From contig NZ_JAUSUW010000003.1 in the NCBI RefSeq assembly GCF_030814435.1, forward strand, positions 62,001 to 126,000: 64,000 bases of DNA, read 5' to 3'. Source of the DNA: Peteryoungia aggregata LMG 23059 (GTDB taxonomy: Bacteria > Pseudomonadota > Alphaproteobacteria > Rhizobiales > Rhizobiaceae). Position numbers and translations under genes: made by a program. Shown here piece after piece: positions 45,894-54,381 of this stretch (positions are counted from its first letter, which is position 1; every line of letters begins with the position of its first letter). The notes under the pieces were generated by a model. The model was not told the DNA's origin. It saw only the letters and a program-made list of their open reading frames with translations, and searched no databases.

Positions 45894-46598
45894 TTGAGCG
45901 CACGTCATCGTCTCATCGTCGGACTGGATGTTCCGACCGTCCAGGAAGCGGAGCGCGTCGTCTCGACGCTCGGCGACAGCATCTCGTTTTACAAGATCGG
46001 CTACCAGCTCGCCTTTGCCGGCGGCCTTGAATTCGCCCGCGACCTGGCCAAGCAGGGCAAGCAGGTCTTCCTCGACATGAAGCTGCTCGACATCGACAAC
46101 ACGATCGCTTCCGCAGTCGAGAACATCGCACGCATGGGCATGACCATGCTGACGCTGCATGCCTATCCGAAAGCCATGGCAGCCGCCGTCAAGGCGGCCG
46201 AAGGCTCCGGCCTCTGCCTGCTCGGCGTCACCGTGTTGACCTCAATGGACGAGCAGGATCTGACCGATGCAGGCTACGAATACGATCCGCATACGCTGGT
46301 TCTCAGGCGCGCCGAACAGGCCCGCATCGCCGGCATGGGCGGCATCGTCTGCTCGGCCGAAGAGGCATCCGCAGTGCGACAGATCGTCGGGCCGAAGATG
46401 GCGATCGTCACCCCCGGCATCCGGCCGGCCGGCGCCGACAAGGGCGACCAGAAGCGCGTGATGACGCCATCGGATGCGATCGCGGCCGGCTCCAGCCACC
46501 TCGTCGTGGCCCGCCCGATCGTCAAGGCCGGCGATCCCAAAGCGGCGGCACTCGCCATTCTTGCCGAGATGGACGAGGCGCTGGCCAAGCAGCCATAA
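45894..46598 (+). CDS. pyrF: Orotidine 5'-phosphate decarboxylase
   Basis: Converts OMP to UMP in pyrimidine synthesis. The 234-residue TIM-barrel protein has Asp12 in IVGLDV, the catalytic [10 protein letters not shown] (61-70; DxKxxD) and [21 protein letters not shown] with the phosphate-gripping loop. The start is TTG at 45894 (family N-terminus [17 protein letters not shown] 8 nt upstream); ATG codons further upstream lie inside the preceding gene. Confidence 0.95.
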   Translation: MSARHRLIVGLDVPTVQEAERVVSTLGDSISFYKIGYQLAFAGGLEFARDLAKQGKQVFLDMKLLDIDNTIASAVENIARMGMTMLTLHAYPKAMAAAVKAAEGSGLCLLGVTVLTSMDEQDLTDAGYEYDPHTLVLRRAEQARIAGMGGIVCSAEEASAVRQIVGPKMAIVTPGIRPAGADKGDQKRVMTPSDAIAAGSSHLVVARPIVKAGDPKAAALAILAEMDEALAKQP

Positions 46599-46621
46599 TC
46601 GACAACAACCGGGAGGAAGAC

Positions 46622-46909
46622 ATGGCCAAGGGCTATTGGATCGCACGCGTGGATATCAGGGATCCCGAGCGCTACAAGGATTACGTCGCGGCTGCGAAGC
46701 CGGCTTTCGAAACGTATGGCGCGACTTTCCTCGCGCGGGGCGGTCCCTACACCCAGCTCGAAGGCCAGGTTCGTGCGCGCAACGTGGTGATCGAGTTCCC
46801 TACCTATCAGGCCGCCGTTGATTGCTACAACTCACCGGAATACCAGATCGCCGCCAAGATCCGCCAAGAAGCGGCGGATGCAGAGATGGTGGTCGTCGAG
46901 GGCGTCTGA
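46622..46909 (+). CDS. DUF1330 family protein
   Basis: A 95-residue protein of the DUF1330 family (ferredoxin-like dimeric alpha/beta barrel). It begins MAKGYWIARVDIRDPERYKD and shows the family strand ARNVVIEFPTYQAAVDCYNS followed by a C-terminal beta strand. No enzymatic role is established. GGGAGGAAG lies 4 nt before its ATG, 23 bp after pyrF, so it may be the last gene of the pmtA-pyrF run. Confidence 0.85.
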   Translation: MAKGYWIARVDIRDPERYKDYVAAAKPAFETYGATFLARGGPYTQLEGQVRARNVVIEFPTYQAAVDCYNSPEYQIAAKIRQEAADAEMVVVEGV

Positions 46910-47040
46910 GCCTCGCCTCGCCTGAGGCCTGATGTCCCCCGGGTGCGGCTCTGACGGGCCTTTCCCCCGCCGGACGATTCGGTTAAGAGAGGCCAGATCG
47001 CGCATATCGTGTGCGCCCAGCCAGTTCAGGGGAGCCGTCC

Positions 47041-48021
47041 ATGACCTTGTCCAACCTTCCGCCGCTCGTCACCGTTTTCGGGGGCTCGGGCTTCGTCGGA
47101 CGGCATGTCGTCAGGGCGCTTGCCAAGCGCGGCTATCGCATTCGCGTTGCTGTTCGCCGCCCTGATCTCGCCGGCTTCCTGCAGCCGCTCGGCAATGTCG
47201 GCCAGATCTCCTTCGTCCAGGCCAATCTGCGTTACCGCTCGTCGGTCGACGCCGCCGTTCAGGGCGCAGACCATGTCGTGAACTGCGTCGGCATCCTGTT
47301 TGAAAGCGGCCGCAACGGCTTTGACGCCGTGCAGGATTTTGGCGCGCGCGCGGTGGCGGAAGCCGCCCGTTCGGTCGGTGCCAGCCTGACGCATATCTCG
47401 GCCATCGGCGCCGACGCCAAGTCGGATTCGGTTTACGCCGCCACCAAGGGTCGTGCGGAAGCGGCTGTCCAGGCAATCCTGCCTGACGCCACCATCCTGC
47501 GCCCTTCGATCGTCTTCGGACCAGAGGACGGCTTCTTCAACAAGTTCGCCGCCATGGCCCGCCTCGCCCCGGCGCTCCCGCTGGTCGGCGGTGGCAAGAC
47601 GAAGTTCCAGCCGGTCTATGTGGAAGATGTCGCCGAAGTGGTGGCACGCGCCGTCGACGGCTCGATTGCCCGCGGCAAGATCTACGAACTCGGCGGCCGT
47701 GACGTTGCGACCTTCAAGCAGTGTCTCGAGATGATGCTGGAGATCATCGGACGCAAGCGGGCGCTCATCACCCTGCCCTTCGGCATCGCCTCCTTGATGG
47801 GCAGCATCGCCTCTGCCGTGCCGCTGATCACGCCGCCGCTCACCAGCGATCAGGTGAAGCTGCTGAAGAAAGACAACGTCGTCTCTGCTGCTGCAAAGGC
47901 GGAAGGTCGCACGTTGGAAGGCCTTGGCATCCAGCCGGTGACAATGGCTGCGATCCTGCCGACCTATCTCGTGCAGTATCGCGTTCACGGCCAGTATACG
48001 GGGTCCGGCAAGGCAGCCTGA
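47041..48021 (+). CDS. NDUFA9-like atypical short-chain dehydrogenase
   Basis: A 326-residue Rossmann-fold protein of the complex I NDUFA9/39-kDa family: VFGGSGFVGRHVVRALAKRG (12-31) binds NAD(P)H, and YVEDVAEVVARAVDG and GPEDGFFNKFA are family stretches. In alphaproteobacteria the homologue is associated with respiratory complex I but is often encoded away from nuo. The catalytic Tyr-x3-Lys is not well placed for dehydrogenase activity: YAATKGRAE has the spacing, but homologues are thought to be structural. A perfect 11-bp hairpin encloses the stop codon. Confidence 0.8.
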   Translation: MTLSNLPPLVTVFGGSGFVGRHVVRALAKRGYRIRVAVRRPDLAGFLQPLGNVGQISFVQANLRYRSSVDAAVQGADHVVNCVGILFESGRNGFDAVQDFGARAVAEAARSVGASLTHISAIGADAKSDSVYAATKGRAEAAVQAILPDATILRPSIVFGPEDGFFNKFAAMARLAPALPLVGGGKTKFQPVYVEDVAEVVARAVDGSIARGKIYELGGRDVATFKQCLEMMLEIIGRKRALITLPFGIASLMGSIASAVPLITPPLTSDQVKLLKKDNVVSAAAKAEGRTLEGLGIQPVTMAAILPTYLVQYRVHGQYTGSGKAA

Positions 48022-48032
48022 GGCTGCCTTGC
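48008..48032 (+). other. 11-bp stem-loop with the stop codon in its loop
   Basis: GCAAGGCAGCC (48008-48018), TGA stop as triloop (48019-48021), GGCTGCCTTGC (48022-48032). A perfect stem, with no T-run after it. It marks the end of the NDUFA9-like gene. Confidence 0.75.
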
Positions 48033-48163
48033 ATCGCCTGACAATCGTCACGCCGTTGCACAAAAGACGCAACTAAACAAAGACCTGCGTTAACCGCGGA
48101 TAAAGCAAGTTCGCCTATTGATGGCGGTCGTGGCAATGCGTAAAGACTGGCCCCCAACAGCCA

Positions 48164-48182
48164 GCCGGCAGCACTTGCCGGC
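48164..48182 (+). other. 7-bp stem-loop in the leader of the small exported protein gene
   Basis: GCCGGCA (48164-48170), loop GCACT, TGCCGGC (48176-48182), 34 nt before the ATG at 48217. Either a leader control structure or the tail of the upstream unit. Confidence 0.5.
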
Positions 48183-48216
48183 CCTTCATTTTCAGACAGT
48201 CTCAAGAGGCATTTCC

Positions 48217-48375
48217 ATGGGCAAGTCCATCGCACTGTTCTTCGCATGTGCGGCACTGGTAATCATCGCTGGCTCCTTCGTCGCCCCGACCACGGTGGCG
48301 GCCCGCAAGGACAATTGCTCGCCTGCCTATGGCATCGACCCCTGCTCGACGTCGTCCATTCCGGCGACCAACTGA
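48217..48375 (+). CDS. Small exported/membrane protein of unknown function (52 aa)
   Basis: A 52-residue peptide. A hydrophobic N-terminus (MGKSIALFFACAALVIIAGS) can serve as signal peptide or anchor, with a possible cleavage after TTVA-A; the mature tail ARKDNCSPAYGIDPCSTSSI has two Cys nine residues apart that could form a disulfide. Support for the gene: AAGAGG 6-9 nt upstream of the ATG, an upstream stem-loop, and a strong terminator 14 nt after the stop. I recall similar short orphan proteins in other rhizobia but no function. Confidence 0.7.
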   Translation: MGKSIALFFACAALVIIAGSFVAPTTVAARKDNCSPAYGIDPCSTSSIPATN

Positions 48376-48388
48376 TTTCCCCAGATAG

Positions 48389-48419
48389 AAAAGGCCGCCC
48401 CTCGGGACGGCCTTTTTTC
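48389..48419. terminator. Bidirectional terminator, small protein gene / uppP
   Basis: AAAAGGCCG, inner loop, CGGCCTTTTTT (48389-48419). T- and A-runs on both flanks let it serve the plus-strand small gene and the minus-strand uppP. Confidence 0.88.
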
Positions 48420-48438
48420 TTGTCTGCGTCTTGTGACT

Positions 48439-49245
48439 TCAGCCGAAGGTGAGAAGTCCGACAATGCCGAGCGTGCCGACCGCGATCCGCCACAAGGCAA
48501 ACGGCGCATAGCCCCGTTTTGAGACAAAATCCAAGAGACCCCGGACGACAAAGAGCGCCGAGATGAAGGCTGCGACAAAGCCGATCGCGATGATCAGGCC
48601 GTCGTCCATCGTCAGCGCATTGCGGTTCTTGTAGAGATCGAGCGTAAACGCGCCGAGCATGGTTGGCATGGCGAGGAAGAAGGAAAATTCCGCCGCCGAA
48701 CGCTTGTCCGCGCCGAGGAGCAGAGCGCCGACGATCGTCGCCCCCGAACGCGAGGTTCCCGGGATCATCGCCAGGCACTGGCAAAAGCCGATCTTCAAGG
48801 CGAGCGACAGCGGGTATTGTGTGACATCGGTATAGCGGGGCTTGAGCGGCAACCGATCGATCCACAACAGGACGAAACCGCCGAGAATGAGGACGACACA
48901 GATCAGCATCGGCGTTTCAAACAGCACCGTCTTGATGAAATCATGGGCCAGCGCGCCGATCACCGCGGCCGGCAGGAAGCCCAGCAGCACAGCCCCGACG
49001 AAGCGTCGGCTTTCGGCGCTTGTCGGCAACGACAGCGCAATGCCTAAGAGCTTGGCGAAGTAGACGCTCAGGATCGCAAGGATCGCACCCAACTGGATCA
49101 GAACCGCAAAGGTGTTGCCGGGCGATTCAAAGCCGAGGAAATGGCCCGCCAGCAGAACATGGGCGGTGGAGGATACCGGCACGAACTCGGTCAGGCCCTC
49201 GATGAGGCCAAGGACCAGCGCGCTGATAATGGATTGATCTTCCAT
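48439..49245 (-). CDS. uppP: Undecaprenyl-diphosphatase UppP (BacA)
   Basis: Integral membrane phosphatase recycling the C55 lipid carrier for cell-wall synthesis; overexpression gives bacitracin resistance. In 268 residues the catalytic motifs are [17 protein letters not shown] near the N-terminus and [17 protein letters not shown] in the middle, with about eight membrane segments in all. It is single, with the terminator shared with the small gene. It is divergent from the GST gene. Confidence 0.95.
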   Translation of the reverse strand: MEDQSIISALVLGLIEGLTEFVPVSSTAHVLLAGHFLGFESPGNTFAVLIQLGAILAILSVYFAKLLGIALSLPTSAESRRFVGAVLLGFLPAAVIGALAHDFIKTVLFETPMLICVVLILGGFVLLWIDRLPLKPRYTDVTQYPLSLALKIGFCQCLAMIPGTSRSGATIVGALLLGADKRSAAEFSFFLAMPTMLGAFTLDLYKNRNALTMDDGLIIAIGFVAAFISALFVVRGLLDFVSKRGYAPFALWRIAVGTLGIVGLLTFG

Positions 49246-49386
49246 GAGGTCTCCTTCAAGGGGAAGGCAAAGTGATTTGCTTGTATTGCCGGGGCCGAAA
49301 CCCTATAGCTTGGAAGCCGCGCTGATGACCAGCCGCTTCGACAGCCTGCGTCGCGGCCACTGAAAAATCCGAGAATCCGAGTTCCG

Positions 49387-50079
49387 ATGCCGACCCTGTA
49401 CCATCATACGATGTCCACCGCGTCCCGTTTCATTCGCCTGGTGCTGTCCGAATACGGCTTCCAGACGGATCTGGTGGAGGAGCAGACCTGGGAGAAGCGC
49501 AAGGAATTCCTCGCCTTCAACCCGGCCGGTACGCTGCCTGTCTATGTCGACGACAACATGCGGGCGCTTTGCGGTCCGATCGTCATTTCCGAATTCATCG
49601 ACGAAACACATGGCGTCCTGAAGCGCGACCGGCGCCTCTTTGCCGAAGACCCGTTCCAGCGCGCCGAGATCCGCCGGCTGACGGAATGGTTCCTGCAGAA
49701 GATGGAGCAGGATGTCACGAAGCCGCTGGTGCGCGAACGCGTGCACAAGCTTATCATCCCGAACGGGCTCGGTGGAGGCGCGCCCGACTCGAAGGTCCTT
49801 CGCACGGCGCGCTCGAACATCCGCCACCACATGAAGTATCTGACCTGGCTTTCCGGCTCGCGCCAGTGGATCGCCGGTGAGCGGTTGAGCTATGCCGATC
49901 TTTCTGCTGCGGCTGCCGTCTCCGTGCTGGACTATCTGGGCGAGATCGACTGGAACGAGTATCCGGTCGCCAAGGAATGGTATCAGCGGATCAAATCGCG
50001 GCCGTCCTTCCGGCCGATGCTGACCGAGCGGGTGCGCGGCATCACGCCGGTGTCGCACTACGCCGACCTCGACTTCTGA
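49387..50079 (+). CDS. Glutathione S-transferase family protein
   Basis: A 230-residue GST-fold protein: an N-terminal thioredoxin-like domain (1-80; [20 protein letters not shown], with Ser in place of the catalytic Tyr/Ser position to be verified, and [13 protein letters not shown] with the cis-Pro loop) followed by a helical domain with [19 protein letters not shown]. Typical rhizobial copies lie next to queG, as here (11 bp apart), so the two are probably in one operon. Substrate not predictable. Confidence 0.85.
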   Translation: MPTLYHHTMSTASRFIRLVLSEYGFQTDLVEEQTWEKRKEFLAFNPAGTLPVYVDDNMRALCGPIVISEFIDETHGVLKRDRRLFAEDPFQRAEIRRLTEWFLQKMEQDVTKPLVRERVHKLIIPNGLGGGAPDSKVLRTARSNIRHHMKYLTWLSGSRQWIAGERLSYADLSAAAAVSVLDYLGEIDWNEYPVAKEWYQRIKSRPSFRPMLTERVRGITPVSHYADLDF

Positions 50080-50090
50080 CTGACGCTGCC

Positions 50091-51245
50091 ATGGACGAGC
50101 CGCAGATCGACAACAAGATCCGGAAGCGGCGGGCAGATCTCACACGGTTCTTGCGCCAGGAGGCGGAGGCGCAGGGCTTCGATCTCTGTCGCATCACGCT
50201 GCCGGATGCCATTCCCGAAGCACCGGCGCGGCTTGAGAGCTTTCTTGAGGCCGGTCGTCACGGCACCATGGCCTGGATGGAAGAGACCAAGGAGCGGCGC
50301 GGCGATCCACGCGCCCTCTGGTCCGAGGTGCGCTCCATCGTCATGTTCGGCATGAACTATGGACCGGATGAGGATCCGCGCCGGCTGCAGGCGCAGCCTG
50401 AGAAGGCAGCGATCTCCGTCTATGCGCGCAACCGCGACTATCACGATGTGATCAAGGGGCGCCTCAAGGAAGTCGCGACGCGCTTTGCCGCGCGTGCAGG
50501 CGAGGACGTGAAGGTCTTCGTCGATACCGCGCCCGTGATGGAAAAGCCGCTCGCGGCGTCAGCCGGCCTCGGCTGGCAGGGCAAACACACCAATCTCGTC
50601 AGCCGCGACTTCGGTTCCTGGCTCTTCCTCGGCAGCCTCTTCACCACGGCTGAGCTCGAAGTCGATGAAGCCGAGCGCGACCATTGCGGCTCGTGCCGGG
50701 CCTGTCTCGACGCCTGTCCGACCGACGCCTTCCCAGCGCCCTACCAGATCGATGCGCGGCGCTGCATTTCCTATCTGACGATCGAGCACAAGGGGCCGAT
50801 CGACCGGGCAATACGCCCCGCCTTCGGCAATCGCATCTATGGCTGCGACGACTGTCTGGCGGCCTGTCCCTGGAACAAGTTTGCCGCAGCTGCACGCGAG
50901 ATGAAGCTTGTCGCCCGCGAGGACCTGAAGGCCCCTGAAATCGCCTTGTTCCTGACGCTGGACGATCCGACCTTCCGCACCTATTTCAGCGGCTCACCGG
51001 TCAAGCGGATCGGGCGGGATCGCTTCGTGCGCAACGTGCTGATCGCGGCAGGGAATTCCGGACTGCCCGATCTGGCGCCGGCCTGCGCAGCTCTGCTGAC
51101 GGACGTTTCCGCCGATGTGCGCGGCATGGCCATCTGGGCGCTGTCGCGGCTTTTGGCCGGAGAAGACTTCATGAGGCTCCGGGCGGAGCATCTGGCGACA
51201 GAAACGGACGAGCATGTCCGGCAGGAATGGATGACGGAGAGCTGA
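50091..51245 (+). CDS. queG: Epoxyqueuosine reductase QueG
   Basis: Cobalamin-dependent Fe-S enzyme of the last step of queuosine synthesis in tRNA. The 384 residues have the N-terminal cobalamin-binding domain ([20 protein letters not shown]), then two 4Fe-4S sites, [12 protein letters not shown] and [11 protein letters not shown], and a C-terminal HEAT-like repeat ([18 protein letters not shown]). The ATG at 50091 agrees with the family; upstream in-frame codons overlap the GST gene. queG-epimerase spacing is 3 bp. Confidence 0.93.
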   Translation: MDEPQIDNKIRKRRADLTRFLRQEAEAQGFDLCRITLPDAIPEAPARLESFLEAGRHGTMAWMEETKERRGDPRALWSEVRSIVMFGMNYGPDEDPRRLQAQPEKAAISVYARNRDYHDVIKGRLKEVATRFAARAGEDVKVFVDTAPVMEKPLAASAGLGWQGKHTNLVSRDFGSWLFLGSLFTTAELEVDEAERDHCGSCRACLDACPTDAFPAPYQIDARRCISYLTIEHKGPIDRAIRPAFGNRIYGCDDCLAACPWNKFAAAAREMKLVAREDLKAPEIALFLTLDDPTFRTYFSGSPVKRIGRDRFVRNVLIAAGNSGLPDLAPACAALLTDVSADVRGMAIWALSRLLAGEDFMRLRAEHLATETDEHVRQEWMTES

Positions 51246-51248
51246 CGC

Positions 51249-52130
51249 ATGCGGATGATGATTTTCGGAGCGGGATATTCGGGCAAGGCGATCGGCAAGC
51301 TCCTCAGCGGTCAGGGCGTATCCGTCGCCGGCACCACGCGCAGCGTTGAAAAAGGCAAGGCGCTTGAAGAGACCGGCATCCGGCCCTTCGTCTTTGATGG
51401 CACGAGCCTGTCGGAGCCGCTGCGTGCCGAGCTCGCCGAGACCACGCATCTCGTCCAGTCGATCGCTCCCGGCAGCGAAGGCGATCCGTTGATCCGCCTC
51501 TGCGGACAGCCGGGCATCAAGGCCCTCATGCCGAAGCTTGAATGGATCGCCTATCTCTCGACCGTCGGGGTCTATGGCGATCACTACGGCGCCTGGGTGA
51601 ACGAAGACACCGAATTGAAACCGGTCTCAGTGCGCTCGGTCGAGCGGGTGGAGGCCGAACAAGCCTGGCAGGTCGTGGCAGCACGTGACGACCTGCCGCT
51701 TGCGATCCTGCGCCTCTCCGGCATCTACGGCCCCGGGCGCAACACCTTCCTCAACCTCGCGAACGGCACCGCGCGCCGGCTGGTGAAGAAGGACCAGGTG
51801 TTCAACCGCATCCGCGTCGAGGATATCGCATTGGCGACCGCCTTCCTCGCCGGCCCGAAGACGGGCGGGATCTTCAACGTCACCGACGACATGCCTTCCC
51901 CGCCGCAGGACGTGGTGACGGAGGCGGCCCGGCTGATGGAGATGGACGCCCCCGCCGAACAGCCCTTCGAGACGGCGGAACTGACGCCGATGGCGCGCTC
52001 CTTCTACGGAGAAAACAAGCGCGTTTCGAACGCCAAGATCAAGGCGCTGGGTTTCAACTTCCAGTACCCGAATTACCATATGTCCCTGGCCGATCTACTT
52101 GGTACGGGCACATGGAACCAAAGGACCTGA
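51249..52130 (+). CDS. NAD(P)-dependent epimerase-like protein (SDR, YeeZ type)
   Basis: A 293-residue extended SDR. Nucleotide-binding loop MIFGAGYSGKAIGKLLSGQG (a GxGxxG variant), the LSTVGVYGDHYGAWVNEDT region, and RLSGIYGPGRNTF near the active site are visible. The usual catalytic Tyr-x3-Lys of epimerases is not conserved (VERVEAEQAWQ stands there), as in YeeZ-like proteins of unknown activity. It follows queG by 3 bp and is probably translated with it. Confidence 0.75.
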   Translation: MRMMIFGAGYSGKAIGKLLSGQGVSVAGTTRSVEKGKALEETGIRPFVFDGTSLSEPLRAELAETTHLVQSIAPGSEGDPLIRLCGQPGIKALMPKLEWIAYLSTVGVYGDHYGAWVNEDTELKPVSVRSVERVEAEQAWQVVAARDDLPLAILRLSGIYGPGRNTFLNLANGTARRLVKKDQVFNRIRVEDIALATAFLAGPKTGGIFNVTDDMPSPPQDVVTEAARLMEMDAPAEQPFETAELTPMARSFYGENKRVSNAKIKALGFNFQYPNYHMSLADLLGTGTWNQRT

Positions 52131-52500
52131 AGATGCGTTTTCCGAGGTCAAACTTTGCTTGAAGCGGACGCATAAGCCTGCAAAATATCGGCATGCGCCC
52201 CGCCGGAACCACAATTCAGGCAGCAAATATGGCAGGGGCGCAAAATTTTTCTTCTTCGATTCCGTGATCGCCTGAATTCGGACGCAGCCTGGTTTTTCAT
52301 TCTTGCAAAGCGCATGGATTCAAACGATTTTTCTCCATTCTTCATAAATCGTTAAGGTAAAGACTCCGAACCTTTCGATCACGAATGTTTCCTTGTGAAA
52401 TGTTTCGTGATCAAATGAGGGCACGTTTTTGCCATTTTTGACCCTGCTTAGCCGTCGGCACGCAAAAAACCGCTCGTGTCAACGACTAGGGACGTAAAAC
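52131..52500. other. Intergenic region upstream of the rlpA-like gene
   Basis: 370 bp without a supportable gene. It is AT-richer than the surroundings. A perfect 9-bp inverted repeat, GATCACGAA (52378-52386) and TTCGTGATC (52405-52413), lies about 88 bp before the rlpA-like start, the only structure I can point to. Confidence 0.55.
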
Positions 52501-52863
52501 TTGACGATCAACCGACGCTCTATTTTCGCCGCTGCAACTATTGCTGCACTCTGTGCTTTCGCACCCCAAAGTGCAAATGCGAAGTCTTCCTGCGGTGGTG
52601 CCTCCTGGTACGCGCTGACATCGAAGACCGCCTCCGGCGAACGTATGAACCCGGCCAAGCTAACGGCAGCCCATAAGAGCCTGCCCTTCGGCACCAAGGT
52701 GAAGGTCACCAATGCGCGCAGCGGCAAGAGCGTCGTCGTGCGCATCAATGATCGCGGCCCGTTCATCCGCGGTCGCGTGCTCGACCTCTCCAAGGCTGCG
52801 GCCCAGAACATCGGCATGGTCCGCTCCGGCCATGCCAAGGTCTGCTACGAGATCATCGGCTAA
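52501..52863 (+). CDS. rlpA: RlpA-like double-psi beta-barrel protein
   Basis: A 120-residue secreted protein with signal peptide (1-27, ending SANA before Lys) and a single RlpA/DPBB domain: [38 protein letters not shown] and [19 protein letters not shown]. RlpA-type enzymes are septal-ring lytic transglycosylases for denuded peptidoglycan. Unlike E. coli RlpA there is no lipobox and no SPOR domain, so the exact role may differ. The start is TTG, supported by the AGGGA 11 nt upstream. Cys at both ends of the domain may pair. Confidence 0.85.
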   Translation: MTINRRSIFAAATIAALCAFAPQSANAKSSCGGASWYALTSKTASGERMNPAKLTAAHKSLPFGTKVKVTNARSGKSVVVRINDRGPFIRGRVLDLSKAAAQNIGMVRSGHAKVCYEIIG

Positions 52864-52965
52864 GTCGCCCGACATACGGGAGCGGCGATCGGTTCATGGC
52901 TATAGACGCTTGCTCTTGCCCGTGATCGCCGTTACCACGCTCTCTTCTTTCAGAGGAGAATGACC

Positions 52966-54258
52966 ATGCGCCTGGGCGGCCGTCTTGCCGGTGCGATCGA
53001 AGTCTTGAACGATATCGAGACTCGTCGCCGTCCCGTTGCCGATGCCCTCAAGGATTGGGGTCTTTCGCATCGTTTCGCCGGTTCCGGTGACCGTGCGGCG
53101 ATCGGCAATATCGTCTATGATGCGCTGCGCATGAAGCTTTCCCATGCCTGGCTGATGGATGACGACAGCGCCCATAGCCTCGGTTGGGCCGTTCTGTTGC
53201 GTCAGTGGGGCATGAGCCTTGAGGCGCTCCAGGCGGATCTCGAAGGCGACAATTTCGCCCCCGCCCCCCTCACCGATAGCCAGATCCAGGCCTTTGCCAG
53301 CCGCAACCTCTCGGACGCGCCCTTGCATGTGCAGGGTGACATCCCCGACTGGGTGCAGCCCTCGTTCGAACAGGCCTTCGGAGACGACTGGCTGGCTGAG
53401 GCACAGGCGCTTGCCACCCGCCCGACGCTCGATCTGCGTGTCAACACGCTGAAGGCCAACAGGGACAAGGTGCTGAAGGCGCTCGATCGCTCCGGCGCCC
53501 AGGCCTCGCCGATCGCCCGTTTCGGCATGCGTGTGCCGGCAGGCGAAGGCCCCTCGCGCCTGCCGAACGTCACGGCCGAAGTCAGCTTCCAGAAGGGCTG
53601 GTTCGAGGTGCAGGACGAGGGGTCTCAGATCGTCGCCGATCTCGTGACACCGCGCGAAGGCGATCAGGTGCTCGACTTCTGCGCCGGCGGTGGCGGCAAA
53701 ACGCTCGCGATGGCGGCTGCCATGAACAACAAGGGCCAGGTGCACGCCTATGACGCCGACCGCAAGCGGTTGGCCCCGATCATCGAGCGTCTGAAACGCG
53801 CCGGCACCCATAATGTTCAGGTGCATGACAGCACAAAGGGGCTTTCAAGCCTCAAGGAACGCTGCGACCATGTGCTCGTCGATGCGCCCTGCACCGGCAC
53901 CGGCACATGGCGCCGTCGCCCCGACACCAAGTGGCGCCTGACCGACCGGAACCTGCAGGAGCGTGTGGCGCAGCAGCAGGAGGCCCTGGCCGAGGCCTCG
54001 ACCTTCGTCAAGCCGAACGGCTCCCTGCTCTATGTCACCTGTTCGGTGCTGCCGGAGGAAAATGACCGCCAGGTCCAGGCCTTCTGCAAGGCCAATCCGA
54101 GCTTCGAGATCGTCTCCGTGGTTGAAGACTGGACGCGTCTTTTCGGGGCGTCAGCCCCGAAGCCGCGCTCGGCGGATGGCAAGACCGTGACACTGAGCCC
54201 CGCGAGCATGGATACCGACGGGTTCTTCTTCTGTCGCATGCGTCGTCGGCCGACGTGA
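52966..54258 (+). CDS. RsmB/NOP family rRNA (cytosine-C5)-methyltransferase
   Basis: A 430-residue m5C RNA methyltransferase (RsmB/NOP2/Sun family). The N-terminal NusB-like region (1-130) precedes the catalytic domain, with SAM motif VLDFCAGGGGKTLAMA, the VDAPCTGTGTWRRRP motif IV Cys and LYVTCSVLPEENDRQ motif VI Cys nucleophile. The ATG at 52966 sits 7-8 nt after AGAGGAGA; an ATG at 52960 overlaps that site. The 16S rRNA C967 site is the usual target of RsmB, but other family members exist, so no symbol is given. Confidence 0.88.
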   Translation: MRLGGRLAGAIEVLNDIETRRRPVADALKDWGLSHRFAGSGDRAAIGNIVYDALRMKLSHAWLMDDDSAHSLGWAVLLRQWGMSLEALQADLEGDNFAPAPLTDSQIQAFASRNLSDAPLHVQGDIPDWVQPSFEQAFGDDWLAEAQALATRPTLDLRVNTLKANRDKVLKALDRSGAQASPIARFGMRVPAGEGPSRLPNVTAEVSFQKGWFEVQDEGSQIVADLVTPREGDQVLDFCAGGGGKTLAMAAAMNNKGQVHAYDADRKRLAPIIERLKRAGTHNVQVHDSTKGLSSLKERCDHVLVDAPCTGTGTWRRRPDTKWRLTDRNLQERVAQQQEALAEASTFVKPNGSLLYVTCSVLPEENDRQVQAFCKANPSFEIVSVVEDWTRLFGASAPKPRSADGKTVTLSPASMDTDGFFFCRMRRRPT

Positions 54259-54259
54259 T

Positions 54260-54301
54260 TTGACCATAGTCAATTCCAACAGTTGTTTCTTATAGTCGAC
54301 T
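54260..54301. promoter_or_regulatory. Two small palindromes in the imelysin operon control region
   Basis: TTGAC-N4-GTCAA (54260-54273) and the palindrome AGTCGACT (54294-54301), centres 31 bp apart, about three helical turns. Both contain ATAGTC on the plus strand. They do not match the ICE or Fur consensus I know. They lie 82-122 bp before the first imelysin gene. Confidence 0.45.
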
Positions 54302-54381
54302 GTTTGACACCAGTTTCTTTTTGCGCGAAGACATGGCGTCCGTTCAATACGAGGCGCCCATCGGCGCCGAAGGGAGACACC

